Part shown: piece by piece, positions 15,421 to 64,000 of the stretch
How the letters are laid out: each line of letters starts with the position of its first letter
Numbering within the stretch: the first letter of the stretch is position 1
From: Perca fluviatilis
Taxonomy: Eukaryota; Chordata; Actinopteri; Perciformes; Percidae
Direction: 5' to 3'
DNA: 64,000 bases
Assembly: GCF_010015445.1 (NCBI RefSeq)
Contig: NC_053133.1
Span: 2,964,764-3,028,763 of the forward strand
Program-made: the position numbers and the translations under genes
Notes under the pieces: generated by a model
Databases searched by the model: none
What the model was told of the DNA's origin: nothing
Seen by the model: the letters and a program-made list of their open reading frames with translations, nothing else

Positions 15421-15500
15421 TCAATCAATCAGACTGTATTTATATGACACTTTTCATACATGTCAATGTAGCACAAAGCCCCCCCCCCCCACACACACAG
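15421..15500. repeat. LINE/SINE 3'-tail-like sequence and C-run
   Basis: AATCAATCAGACTGTATTTA followed by TATGACACTTTTCATA and an 11-C run with CA repeats; similar in pattern to 9085-9145. Confidence 0.45.
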
Positions 15501-16310
15501 ATATACACACATAAGATAGCCCCATTCATCCACATATAAACGTAGCCCTAAATCGACAAAAATGAATGCATTAAAAACAGGAACTGAGCTGAGCAAACTT
15601 GACACTTAAAACCAAAAGATACTTAAAGTGATGATATGTAACTTTTACATGTTTCTAAAACTGTGTAATATTCCATCTGATGATCATAAATGACCTGTAA
15701 CAGCAAACGAGACTAACAGTGAAAAGACCGCTAGTTTCATATAGTTATCATAATGTCTCTGCCCTGGTCTGATTTTTCCTGCGAAGTCACAGAGTGATTT
15801 AGGGCAGGTAGACGGAGCTACAGTAACACATTCTGAAGGGTCACAGATTTCTTTGGAACACCAGAAAAGCCTGTGTTAGTGTATGCCAGGTTAGCGGAGC
15901 CAGGTAAAAGGTAGCAGGAGAGTTCTTTATATAGGCCTAATTGTATTCTAATGTTATTCTAGAAGTTATCTGTTGTAGTTATGGCTGATACTGGGGCAGG
16001 ACCATCACAGGAAAGAAGGGAATGAAACAAAGATCAACTAAAAGCTGAAAGGGAAAGTGAAAGACAACGGGTGAAACACCGAGTCAATCTCAGTCGGCCT
16101 TTCAACAGATGGAGAACATTATGGGATTGTAAATGATTCAAAACCGACCTGGAATTGGCCCTCAGATATGTAATATGTCTATTTCATTCATAAAGTAACT
16201 TCAGATCTAACAGGCAGGGTTGGGCAAAATAACGATGATATTAGACATATAGCATCCAACATTTTGTAGGGACTAAATATACTAAATAAATACCACTACT
16301 AGGGACTAAA
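15501..16310. other. no gene seen
   Basis: Sequence of repeat-like texture (TAAAGTGATGATATGTAACT at 15625) without a recognised family or gene. Confidence 0.35.
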
Positions 16311-16317
16311 TGTCTGG

Positions 16318-16560
16318 ATGTCTTTGCCTGCGTTTTTAAATTAATTCAAATACTTAATGGTTTGGCTCTCCAGTATAGTTCTGACCTTTTGTTACTGACT
16401 GCAAAACAGTCACACTTCCAGGTCATTATGGGGTGGTTTCTAACTGTACCTAGAATAAGATCCAGACCTGGTCCCTTATGGCCCGAGATCTCCTACAACT
16501 GTGTCCACGCTCAAAAGAGAACTGAAAACCTTTCCATTTCCTCAGGTTTATTTTCTCACC
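16318..16560 (+). pseudogene. LINE reverse-transcriptase C-terminal remnant
   Basis: The plus strand reads V.KLIQILNGLALQYSSDL and then FLTVPRIRSRPGPLWPEI, the LNGLAPxYLSDLL...L.VPRTR...W motif order found at the C-terminal end of RT proteins of fish L2/Rex-type LINEs. It is only about 80 residues long and has lost the catalytic domain. Family resemblance is from memory. Confidence 0.5.
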
Positions 16561-16826
16561 ATCAGATACTGGATGTTTGTGCCTGTGGGATGGATGTGGG
16601 TTCTGCATGCTGGCACATGCATGGTCATGCACAGTGGTGGAATGTAACTAAGTACATTTACTCAAGTACTGCACTTAAGTACAAATGTTGAGGTACTTTA
16701 CTTTAGTCTGTTCTCTTCATGCCACTTTCTACTTCTACTCCGCTACATTTCTGAGAGAAATATTGGACTTTTTACTCCACTACATTCATCTGTTCCAGCT
16801 TTAGTTACTAGTTACTTTAGTTTCTC

Positions 16827-16929
16827 TCTTTTATTTTTTTTTTTTCCCTTTTTTTTTTTTTTTTTTTTTTTTTCCTCTTACTTTTCTCCCCCTTTCCTTT
16901 TTTTTTTTTTTTTTTTTTTTTTCTTCTTT

Positions 16930-16962
<33 letters not shown>

Positions 16963-17017
16963 TTTTTTTTCTTCCTTTTTTTCTTTTTTTTCTCTCTTTT
17001 TTTTTCTCCCCCTTCTT
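16827..17017. repeat. T-rich polypyrimidine tract
   Basis: About 190 bp almost entirely T with scattered C. Confidence 0.95.
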
Positions 17018-17020
17018 ACT

Positions 17021-17276
17021 AGTTACTTTAGTTACTCCACTACATTCATCTGTTCCAGCTTTAGTTACTAGTTACTTTAGTTACTCCTCTACATTCATCC
17101 GTTCCAGCTTTAGTTACTAGTTACTTTAGTTACTCCGCTACATTCATCCGTTACAGCTTTAGTTACTAGTTACTTTAGTTACTCCGCTACATTCATCTGT
17201 TCCAGCTTTAGTTACTAGTTACTTTAGTTACTCCGCTAAATTCATCTGTTATAGCTTTAGTTACTAGTTACTTTAC
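17021..17276. repeat. 49-bp minisatellite, about 5 copies
   Basis: The unit contains AGTTACTAGTTACTTTAGTT and then ACTCCGCTACATTCATCTGT; copies differ by single bases. Confidence 0.93.
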
Positions 17277-18378
17277 ACATTCAGATTTCTGCACACTAAC
17301 CACATGTAGTTTATAAAATCTGATGTTTGATTCTAAAGTAAACTAGCTGACAATATAACGGCTACAAGTCCAGCTGAGATGATGAGACCATTAAACACAG
17401 TTTGGATCCTTTACACACACTACTATGGGAGGAGAGTTCTGCATCCAGTAATTTTACTTTTAATCCTTAAATTACATTTTCCTGATGATACTTACATACT
17501 TTTACTTAAGTAACATTTTCAATGCAGGACTTTTACTTGTAACGGTACAGCATTTTTTACAGTGTGGTATTAGTACTTTTACTTAAGTAAAGGATCTGAA
17601 TACTTCTTCCACCACTGGCCATGTATAGCACACTGAGTTTACTTGTAATTTAATATCTTGTAGAAATAAATGTGCCTTCCGAACAGATTTCAGTTTAATA
17701 GAGAAGTTAGAGGAACTCTATTCTCTAATCTAGTTTAGTAAATGGGTTTGTAAGCCCTGAAATGAACTGCACGAGGGTTTAACTGTGCTCTGTGTGACAC
17801 ATCAAACTTTGGGGGGATTTTGAAATCATTTGAACCAAGTAATAACATTTCACATCTCACAGGAAATTGATGGCAACATGGAAATATTTTCAACCAAAGA
17901 AATCCTCCCTTTGAAACCTCATGTCAGCGAGTTCTACGGCTTATCCACAATAGATTGTTGATGGGGATTTTTTTTCTGATGTACTTTTCAATGCTGTGAA
18001 CAGCCCTAAACTACAACTTTTGGTATTTTGGGTGAACTGAGCCTTTAGCACCTGAATAAACATACCTGTACTTGATTACCTTCCACCACTGATTTGGTTT
18101 GACTGTTTGGTTTCTCTGTCCCCCGACTGCTAGATTCTTAGTGTGTGTGTCGCTATACTATACTGTACAGGTGAGTGTGTGTGTGTGTGTCATGGTGTTT
18201 GGCATTCATGTTTCTGCAGTCTGTAAAGAGAATGTTTTCAAAAGAAAAGCATGTTGGAGCTCAGCACAGAAAGTGGGCTCAGAGTCAAAACGGGTTCAGA
18301 GATACTACACACACCTGGCAGTGTGTGCACAGCAACGCACTGTACATCCTACTGTCTTCCTGGAGACAGAGAAGTGTT

Positions 18379-18401
18379 GGAAGGGGGGGGGGTGGGGGGG
18401 G
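18379..18401 (+). repeat. G-run pair (possible G-quadruplex)
   Basis: Two runs of 9 or more G separated by one T. Confidence 0.9.
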
Positions 18402-18439
18402 GAGCATGTTGCATTGAGTGGGTGTGGAGGAGCGGGTGG

Positions 18440-18686
18440 GTGGATACGCTCCGTGTCGCACATCAAACTCCTCGCAGGCCAGAGGAGTTCAGAGGAGGCA
18501 TGTGGATCCAGCATAATCCAGCACGGACTCACTCAGCATCCAACAACTTAGCATGCGAGAGAGGGCGAGCAGATGAAAAGCAGCGAGAAGCACGCAGCGC
18601 CTTGCCAACTCTTTTGGAAAAAGGCAGCAGCTTCTTCTTCTTCTTCTTCTCCTCTCTCTCTCGCTGCTGTTTCGGGGCAGGCTGTC
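18440..18686 (+). promoter_or_regulatory. weak candidate first exon/promoter of an unseen gene
   Basis: A locally CpG-richer stretch without transposon features, with GCGAGAGAGGGCGAGCAG and (TTC)n, ending at a good donor (CTGTCA|GTAAGG at about 18687). No start codon with conserved coding follows. It could be the untranslated first exon of a plus-strand neighbour, or nothing. Confidence 0.15.
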
Positions 18687-18846
18687 AGTAAGGCTGTAAA
18701 AATATTGAGCAACACTCGAGCAACAGTTGGATGAACAGAAACCTGCTGTGTATATTGTTCTACTGTGATTGCATGAAATTCCCCTCTAATTGCTCTTGTT
18801 CCTCAACACAGGCCAATGGCTGATATTGAGAACATCTGAGAGCCTT

Positions 18847-18850
<4 letters not shown>

Positions 18851-18883
<33 letters not shown>

Positions 18884-18894
18884 TGCGTGCGTGC
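18851..18894. repeat. (GT)n microsatellite
   Basis: About 15 GT units followed by ACGTGCGTGCGTGC. Confidence 0.95.
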
Positions 18895-19588
18895 AGTTGG
18901 AGGACAGCCTGGAAAATGAGGCTGTTAGGTTTGACAGGTTGGAAGGCTGATTGTAGCTTTCACCTGTGACTTCACATAGGTAATTGAGCTTTTAACAGAA
19001 TCCATAAAGCTACCATATGTGAGCCGAGCAGACCGAATGGAAGGTTGTCTAATATATGAAATATATCAAACCCCAGAGGTGACAGAAGTGTTTATAAGAG
19101 ACTGACGGGGAAACGGTAACTTTCTCAGTATGATTACCAGTATTAACGCACTGACTTTATGTATACACATACAGTAGGTCCGCCCTGTTCCACAGTCACG
19201 GGGAATTTACGCAGCATAAACACAGCCAGTCTTGTGTTTTGATGACTGAACACCTCCTTTGGCTTTGGAAGGGGTTAACTGCCTGGACCCCCCCCTAAAG
19301 AAATAAAAAAAGTGATGGCACTCCCCTCTCTGAAACGTAACCCCATTTCTATCGACAGTGGGGAAACTAGCAACAAAAGTAGCCAGGTTGAATCTAATTG
19401 AAATAACATCAAAAACATGAAGTGCAGATTTTTTCCCCCAAATGTTTTATCGTGTATTTCGGTTGTGCAGATGAAGAAATATAAGTTGTCCCGAAGTTTT
19501 TAGTAGTGGTGGAGGACGTAGTAACACTGTAGAATATACTTTGTTATACGTAAATGTCTTACATGTAAATAATACTTAAGTTATAGTA
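18895..19588. other. no gene seen
   Basis: No exon or repeat boundary recognised. Confidence 0.4.
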
Positions 19589-19972
19589 GGAATAGACAGA
19601 TTACCGGCCCTGGCTGATTATTAGTTTGCAGATTATCTGTATCAGCGTTTTATTTACCTGATAACTGATAAAGTGAATTAATGAAAAAGTGCAATACTTT
19701 GGCAGTCTGACTTCATGCCCCCCCCCCCCACAACACTATCTGACTCTCTGTTACTGGGGATTATGGTGAACGTTTCTCATTTATTAAATAATTGCTTAAA
19801 GCATTTAAACTAAGTTTTGTGTTGGAGTTTGTAACATTCCAAAATCCTAATTTTGACTCACAGATTTACATTTTCACTGTAAATTCATTTCGGTTCCAAA
19901 TATCGGTTATCGGCTTCATTAACTACTAATGATCGGTATCGGCCTCTAAAAACCAGTATCGGTCCATCCCTT
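19589..19972. mobile_element. hAT-like MITE (GGATAGACAGATTACCGGCC family)
   Basis: Left part AATAGACAGATTACCGGCCC and right part AACCAGTATCGGTCCATCCC match the element at 38446-38909 and, inverted, 22846-23250. No clean TSD was seen for this copy. Confidence 0.75.
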
Positions 19973-20404
19973 TAAAGTAACTATTATTAGCAAGATGTAC
20001 TTAAAGTTTCCAAAGTAAAAGTATTCAATACAGAAAAAGGGCCACTTAAATACTGCTGATGTATTAATGTGTAAGTAGCGTTTCACCTCTGTAGCTGGTC
20101 AACATGGAGCCAGTTTTAAATACAGTTGTCAAATAAATAGCATAATTGAGTCTATTAGTCACATTCACCATTGGTTTTAGTGACTAGTGCCGAAAGTCTT
20201 TCTCAATACACTGAGAAAAACAGCAAGATAGACTTCTTCATATTTTGGATTTGACAGGTTTGATTAATGAACATTTTTTTTTTTTTTTTAACTTTCCAAA
20301 AATCTGCCCATTTTGTGCTTTACATACATTTTGCTTGGTAAATATATCTTTCCAAGATTAATCTTGTTGGCGTAGCATCTGTTTCTTTATTGCGGGAGTC
20401 TTCA

Positions 20405-21090
20405 ACGTTTTTTTAGGCCAAGGACCCCTCAGCTGAGAGACAGAACATATATATATTGTATACAATTGAGCTGCATATTAAACTGGGTCTACAGTAATAT
20501 GTGGGAGGCCTATCTCCTTTACACATACATTTTTTTGGTGCATACCAGTGGTGTAGTCTACGTGATAAGCAGGTATACGCAGTATACCCACTCAGAAAGC
20601 TCCAGGATTTCCATATACCAACTTAAAACAAACTGCCCAATGACACGCAACGACATACTTTCCATTATATTTTTGATATATTTTGAAATGTCATCGGTGT
20701 TATTTTTCTTCACATAGGCTAAATAAAGGTACTTCCACCGTAAATTGGTGCATAAAGGTTTATCCAAATACAGAAAATTAAGTTGTTGATGCTCATAACT
20801 TCCCTGGGAGCAGACACCCAGACCCCCCCACTATGATATGCTCCCCCTTCCCCAAAGGCAGATTCTGGCCCATATAGTATATGTATACACAATACAGTAT
20901 AGCCACTACAAGACATTAGACTACACCACTGGTGCATACAATACTAAGCTTTTAAAATAAAAAATTGTTGGCATGTTCATATATTTATACATCATGTTTT
21001 AATGTTAAAATGTGGCACAGTGAATCCTTAAGCTGAACTGTATCTGTGGTGGCTACCTTACCTATAGGCCAGTAAGCCTATCATCAATGC
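20405..21090. repeat. dispersed repeat, copy 1 (second copy 42786-43110)
   Basis: CAGCTGAGAGACAGA, TGCATATTAAACTG.GTCTACA and CTTACCTATAGGCCAGTAAG occur in the same order and orientation at 42796-43070. This copy is split by a hAT MITE. Confidence 0.8.
20546..20931. mobile_element. hAT-type MITE, 386 bp
   Basis: The TIRs are CAGTGGTGTAGTCTA and TAGACTACACCACTG. The perfect 8-bp TSD GTGCATAC lies at 20538-20545 and 20932-20939. The copy at 42786-43110 lacks the insertion and supplies the empty site. Confidence 0.95.
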
Positions 21091-21689
21091 TGTGTACATT
21101 ACAGATTTATCTTTACTATTAATATGTTGGATTCATGTTCACGTATATTTTCTTTCATTTTTTCAAACCATTGAACTATTTGGAGGCCCCCCCTGCAGCA
21201 ACTCTGAGCTGCTGTTGAAGATTTCGGCTTTATGGTTACCAAACAGGGCATTTTCACGTGTGACCGTAGGAAAAGCACAGGTGTAAATAATACAATGACT
21301 GCTGGCTGAATTCCATTCAGCTGCTTCAGTTTCACGTTGGCTCAGCGTAACCCAGTCACGGCTCACCGCGACGCTGGAACACAACAGAGCCATCATTAAT
21401 GTTATTAGGAACACCTGTGGTTTTCCTACTTAGTCAAAATGTCTGCTGTGGGAAAAAAAAGGGACTATGAATCTGATTCCTTCAGCTTTTGTTCTTTCAA
21501 CACAATCATTAATCGTCATCTCCGAGCTACTGCAGTGGAACTAGTTAGGACTACTTGCGACCTCCTTTTCTACTGTCTTTTGCTGTTTTTTATGTGATTT
21601 TCTTCCGTTTCATTTGAAATAGAAACTGAGATGTAGAGGTAAAATCCCTCCAGCACATCATAATTAAAAACAAAAAAAAACGTAATGTC

Positions 21690-22068
21690 CTATGATCCTG
21701 TGATAAGGTCCAGGAATTTTGGACCGGGATACACGATAACTTGTGTCTGATTGCAGGGACTCAGGTTCCATTCAGCCCAAGATTATTTGTTCTGGGAGAT
21801 GGGTCAATCCTAAACAGGATGGATAAGCACATGAGAAGCTGGGTCCAGACTAGTTGAATGATAGCCAGACAGATTCTTTTAAGAGGATGGAAGAATGAAG
21901 GGCTGCCGTCTATCTAGGAGTGGGCTTGTTGTGAGATGGCTAGGGTTTGCCAGATTGGATGTCTATAATAGAAAATGGGGAAAGAGCCAGAACTTTCTGG
22001 AGGGCTCCTAAGAGGCTGTGTACCGGGGAGAGACGTGTATGATGGGTTTATGGTGTTGTCATAAAAAC
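21690..22068. repeat. dispersed repeat, copy 1 (inverted copy at 62855-63520)
   Basis: From GATCCTGTGATAAGGTCCAG through GTGGGCTTGTTGTGAGATGG to GACGTGTATGATGGG..TAT the sequence matches the reverse complement of 63520-62855. The latter is interrupted by about 280 bp. Confidence 0.9.
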
Positions 22069-22619
22069 ATATGTTTATTTCCTATCTTGTTATTATTTTG
22101 TTGTATGGTCTTGAATATTGTAGTTGCTGTGTCATATTTTCTTGATTGTTGTCTGGGTGGGTGGTGATGACTTTTACTTAAAAAGTGAAAAGTAAAACAA
22201 TTGTTAATTACAAAACGAAGAAAAAAAAATATTTGTACTATTAATCATCTGGTGAGCTTTCAGATTTCCATTGCAACCTCCCTTGTGGAGGCACAGACCC
22301 ACTCAGCTTCGATATGTCTCGTCTTTCTGGCTACTAGAAGTTACATTTAGTCAATATTCAACAGTTTATCACAGAAAAAAAAATTGATCTGCAGCACGTG
22401 ATATTGAGGAGATCATACTGACGCAAACCCCGTGTAATCAGTGTTCCTGGTAGTAACAGCGTCATCTCACATGACTTCAATGTGACTCACCATGAACCCA
22501 ACTGATCACCTGAGTTTCTGTACCAGTCCTGTCTCCAGTCCACACACATTAGTATACTGCCCTCTACTGGACTATAAAAGAATATTGTGTTCATATTGTG
22601 GTCCCATACAGCAGATCTC

Positions 22620-22800
22620 AGGGATTTTCCTTCATAAAGGAGTTTTTGGTGCCCCCCCCAAAGAGTGCCAAAATGATAAGAATTGAGAGAAGAAATTGCA
22701 ATTCAAATCCTCTCTGAATGTGCTTAATAGGAATTTAGCAAACAACTGTTGAACAAGCAGAACAAAAACTTAAATAGGAGCGCTAATCTCAGTTTTACCA
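22620..22800. repeat. dispersed repeat, copy 1 (copy 2 at 24880-25130)
   Basis: Shared blocks: CAGGGATTTT, GGTGCCCCCCCC, AGTGCCAAAATGATAAGAAT and CTAATCTCAGTTTTACC.TCC. Confidence 0.8.
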
Positions 22801-22845
22801 TCCAGTCAGGCTGTGCCGGCCTCTCCCGGTGATTTTTACCAGGGA

Positions 22846-23250
22846 TCGACTGATACTGGTTTTTCAAGGCCGATACCGATCATTAGTAGTTAACAGATAA
22901 CCGCATAACAGCATTTACAGTGAAAATGAAAATCTTTAAGTCAAAATTAAGATTTTGAAATGTTACAAACTCCAACACAAAACTTTGTTTAAATGCTTTA
23001 AGCAATTACTTAATAAATCAGAAACTTTCACTATAATCCCCAGTAACAGAGAGTGAGAGAGTCAGAGTGAGAGAGTCAGATAGTGTTGTTGGGGGGGGGG
23101 ACATGAAGTCAGACTCAGTGGGGAGTGAAACTGAAGAAGAGGGACAGACACAGAGCTGTAGCAGAGCCAGAGTAGACCACTTTTTAATTCATCAACTTTA
23201 TCAGTTATCAGGCAAATAAAACGCTGATACAGATAATCTGCAAACTGACA
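22846..23250. mobile_element. hAT-like MITE, inverted truncated copy
   Basis: Inverted relative of 19589-19972: GGGATCGACTGATACTGG at the left and GCTGATACAGATAATCTGCA at the right. The terminal end is missing. It contains a G10 run. Confidence 0.7.
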
Positions 23251-23549
23251 AAAAAACGCAAATCACAAATTTTCACGTTAGTATTGAAAGTGCTCATATT
23301 ATGCTCATTTTCAGGTTCATAATTGTATTTAGAGGTTATATCAGAATAGGTTAACATGGTTTAATTTTTAAAAAACACCATATTTTGTTGTAGCTCCTCT
23401 TTTCACCCTGTGTTGAGCTCTCCGTTTTAGCTAGTGAGGCATCACACTTCTATCCCATTATGTTTTTTAAGCAGTTTTGTTGATTGGGGTTCCATTTACT
23501 CAAGCATAGTAGACATGTTTATCAAATTGTCAGGAATGACAAATGCATA

Positions 23550-23954
23550 TACTACCGGTCAAAAGTTTGGGGTCACTTAGAAATATCCATTCCAGACAGA
23601 ATACCAGCTGAGATCAGTTGCATTTTGTTTTTTTAAATCAGGGCAGCAGTTTTCAGATGACATTATGTGCTTACATAATTGCAAAAGGGTTCTCGACTGT
23701 AGAAAGAAGTGGCTGATCTTTAATGCAATATCTACATTGCCCATTATCAGCAACCACTCATCCAACGTTCCAAAGGCCCATTCTGTTATACTAATCTGAT
23801 ATCATTTTAAAAGGCTAACTGAGAAAACATTGGAGAACTCTTTTGCAATTATGTAAGCACATAATGTAATCTGTAATCTGAAAATTGCTGCCTTGGTTAA
23901 AAAACATTTTAACACAGACATTTATAAGTGACCCCAAACTTTTGACCGGTAGTG
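23550..23954. mobile_element. Tc1/mariner-type fold-back MITE, 405 bp
   Basis: The ends TACTACCGGTCAAAAGTTTG and TTTTGACCGGTAGTG are flanked by TA on both sides (23548-23549, 23955-23956). The inverted arms extend about 150 bp: GGGCAGCAGTTTTCAGAT and TTATGTGCTTACATAATTGC recur inverted on the right. A TA TSD with CACTACCGGTCAAAAG-type TIRs fits fish Tc1-like elements. Confidence 0.92.
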
Positions 23955-24179
23955 TAGATTTCTGTCAAATAAGGTAACACCGACTCAGTGCCTTTACTGT
24001 ACGAAGCGATCATACGTGAAGTCCCCCCACCCCCCCAAAAGGCCCATTCCGAGTCATGAAAAACACTGGCTATGAATCTAAGAATCTGAACCAGTTTGTA
24101 ATCCAGTATATAAATGAGTGAGGTCAACCTGCCCCACGGAGAAAAGAAAAAGGCAAGGAAAATGTTCTGACTTTCAGAG

Positions 24180-24185
24180 TTTATT
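24180..24185 (-). terminator. candidate poly(A) signal AATAAA
   Basis: The hexamer on the minus strand lies about 1.1 kb after the svil stop. The downstream minus-strand sequence is rich in TTTTCC/TTTTTC. Confidence 0.35.
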
Positions 24186-25281
24186 TCTCTAATATTTCTT
24201 TATATCACAAAAAGTCTTCGAAATGCAGACTAGGATCTGTATGTAAACTGTACACAAAAGCAAGGCACTATACACTGTAGGATTTAAAAATCAAACGCAT
24301 TTCATCATCATTAGCTTTGCCGTTTATCAAGCCCGTATCCTGTTTTTATTTCTATATCTGAAACAGAAATGACACTAGATGCAATAACAGAGCTGCGTCA
24401 TCTGATTTATAAATGGCAACTGGTGAACTGTACAGCAAGAGACACTTCTGTAATATCCAGTATTCATCATCATACATTAGAAACCTCCTCAACATTAACT
24501 ATAGTTTATTCAATCATTATCAATAACTCCGTGAACATTCATGAAGCTTTAAAAAAAAAAAAAAAATCCTATATGAATTTGATAAATATAAATTATTTGT
24601 AATGCACAAACAGACATACAAAGAACAGCAGAGAGATGCTGAGGAGTGTGTTCAACAGGCTGACAGACCTGCTCCCACTCTAACACATGGCTGCATGGCT
24701 GACAATGTAAGGGCACTGGGTTGTTCTGCGTATAGTACATATTTACAACCATTAACATTAAATTCAATAAAGTTGTTGGACCTGCAACTCCGTGCCTATA
24801 GACGTCATCTGAAACTGCCAAGTTTCAAAAGGGCGACTTTAAAGAAGAGCTATTAACACATTCCCTCAGAGGTGCATCCACCTACCAGGGATTTTTTTTT
24901 TTGGCGCCCCCCCCAAAAACATTTTACCCAGAGCCAAATAAAAACTCAGCTGCGCCAAAATGACAAGAATTGAGAATAAAAATAGCGATTTAAATCCTCT
25001 CCCAATGTGTTTCAATGCAATTTACCAAACAACCGTACAACATAAACTTCGATATGAGAGCTGATCTCAGTTTTACCGTCCAGTGTCTTCCGGTGAGCCG
25101 TACTGACAGCAGTACTTAAATATTAATACTACTTTCTGTTTTGTTAATTGGGGTTTCATTTACTCAAGCATTATACATACACGTTTGTCTCCTGAGCCTC
25201 TGTTGTGTCCGGACGGCAAGCCAAGAGGAGACAAAAACAACATCCTGGTGTCTTCTGGTAAGCTCTCAGTTTCAACTGTTG
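24180..25281 (-). other. svil: probable svil 3' UTR
   Basis: Region after the TAA on the minus strand. AATAAA (minus) occurs at 24185-24180 and is followed some 20-40 nt later by a T-rich stretch, a plausible cleavage site. Other AATAAA-like words occur nearer the stop. A repeat shared with 22620-22800 lies at about 24880-25130, and a poly(A) run at 24551-24567. Without transcripts the end is a guess. Confidence 0.4.
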
Positions 25282-63765
<38,484 letters not shown>

Positions 63766-63859
63766 CTGAGGAGGGACAGAATCACACAACAGAGATGTTC
63801 ACAAGTCATTTTTTGGAAGTCCAAGTCAAGTCTCAGGTCATCTGATCTGTCCCTAACAC

Positions 63860-64000
63860 TGTATTGTTAAAGGGGTGATAGAATGCAAAACTGATTTTAC
63901 TCTGTCATAGTTGAATAACGACAGTTGGGTGGGTAAATAGGACATACATAGAAGTTCAAAATCCCATTGACACCCCTTTACTATGAAAATCTCATATTTT
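63860..64000. repeat. start of a MITE-like repeat at window edge
   Basis: TTAAAGGGGTGATAGAATGC and CCATTGACACCCCTTTACTA look like a short TIR element running to the edge; low confidence. Confidence 0.4.

Larger units (their letters stand above)
16632..17617. mobile_element. hAT-type element with internal minisatellite, 986 bp
   Basis: The ends are CAGTGGTGGAATGTAACTAA and CTTCTTCCACCACTG. Flanks GTCATGCA (16624-16631) and GCCATGTA (17618-17625) are a diverged 8-bp TSD (6/8). It carries a long polypyrimidine tract and 49-bp tandem repeats. A partial relative lies at 39515-39835 and an end fragment at 18070-18092. Confidence 0.85.

Overview
The window is a piece of a teleost fish genome, probably a percomorph. 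The signs are spliced vertebrate-type exons, dense (CA)n microsatellites, many short hAT-type non-autonomous transposons with 8-bp target-site duplications (TSDs), a Tc1/mariner fold-back element and tRNA-derived SINE heads. There are no prokaryotic operons and no virus-like genes. I cannot name the species from sequence alone.

The only gene I can fully support is supervillin (svil), on the minus strand. Eighteen coding exons run from 63765 down to the stop codon at 25282-25284. Each has consensus splice sites, and the reading frame is maintained across all 17 introns. Together they encode the C-terminal 936 residues of an actin- and membrane-associated protein of the villin/gelsolin superfamily: a conserved linker, gelsolin-like repeats and the villin-type headpiece ending KLKKAKGLF. 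The N-terminal half and the promoter lie beyond the right edge. A possible poly(A) signal lies near 24180.

Layout. 1-24179 is apparently intergenic: microsatellites, hAT and other MITEs, a LINE reverse-transcriptase remnant, minisatellites, one possible conserved enhancer (about 14930-15120) and a weak first-exon candidate (about 18440-18686). 24180-25281 is the probable svil 3' UTR. 25282-63765 is svil, whose introns are heavily loaded with repeats. Intron 17 has nested transposons, one carrying an antisense copy of part of exon 16. Intron 16 holds an isolated plus-strand exon like those encoding the end of a RhoGAP PH domain. Intron 13 has a 3.55-kb transposon with a perfect 9-bp TSD, filled by about 74 copies of a 42-bp minisatellite. 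Intron 8 (12 kb) is a tandem array with a period near 2.65 kb, in which a homopurine tract has expanded to 3.3 kb. Intron 1 has a second copied exon piece, from exon 3.

No new multi-gene system is visible. The most interesting signals are the copied svil exon fragments inside mobile-element sequence, the orphan RhoGAP-type exon, the repeated pattern of transposons whose interiors have become minisatellites, and CA/UG repeats placed directly beside svil splice donors.
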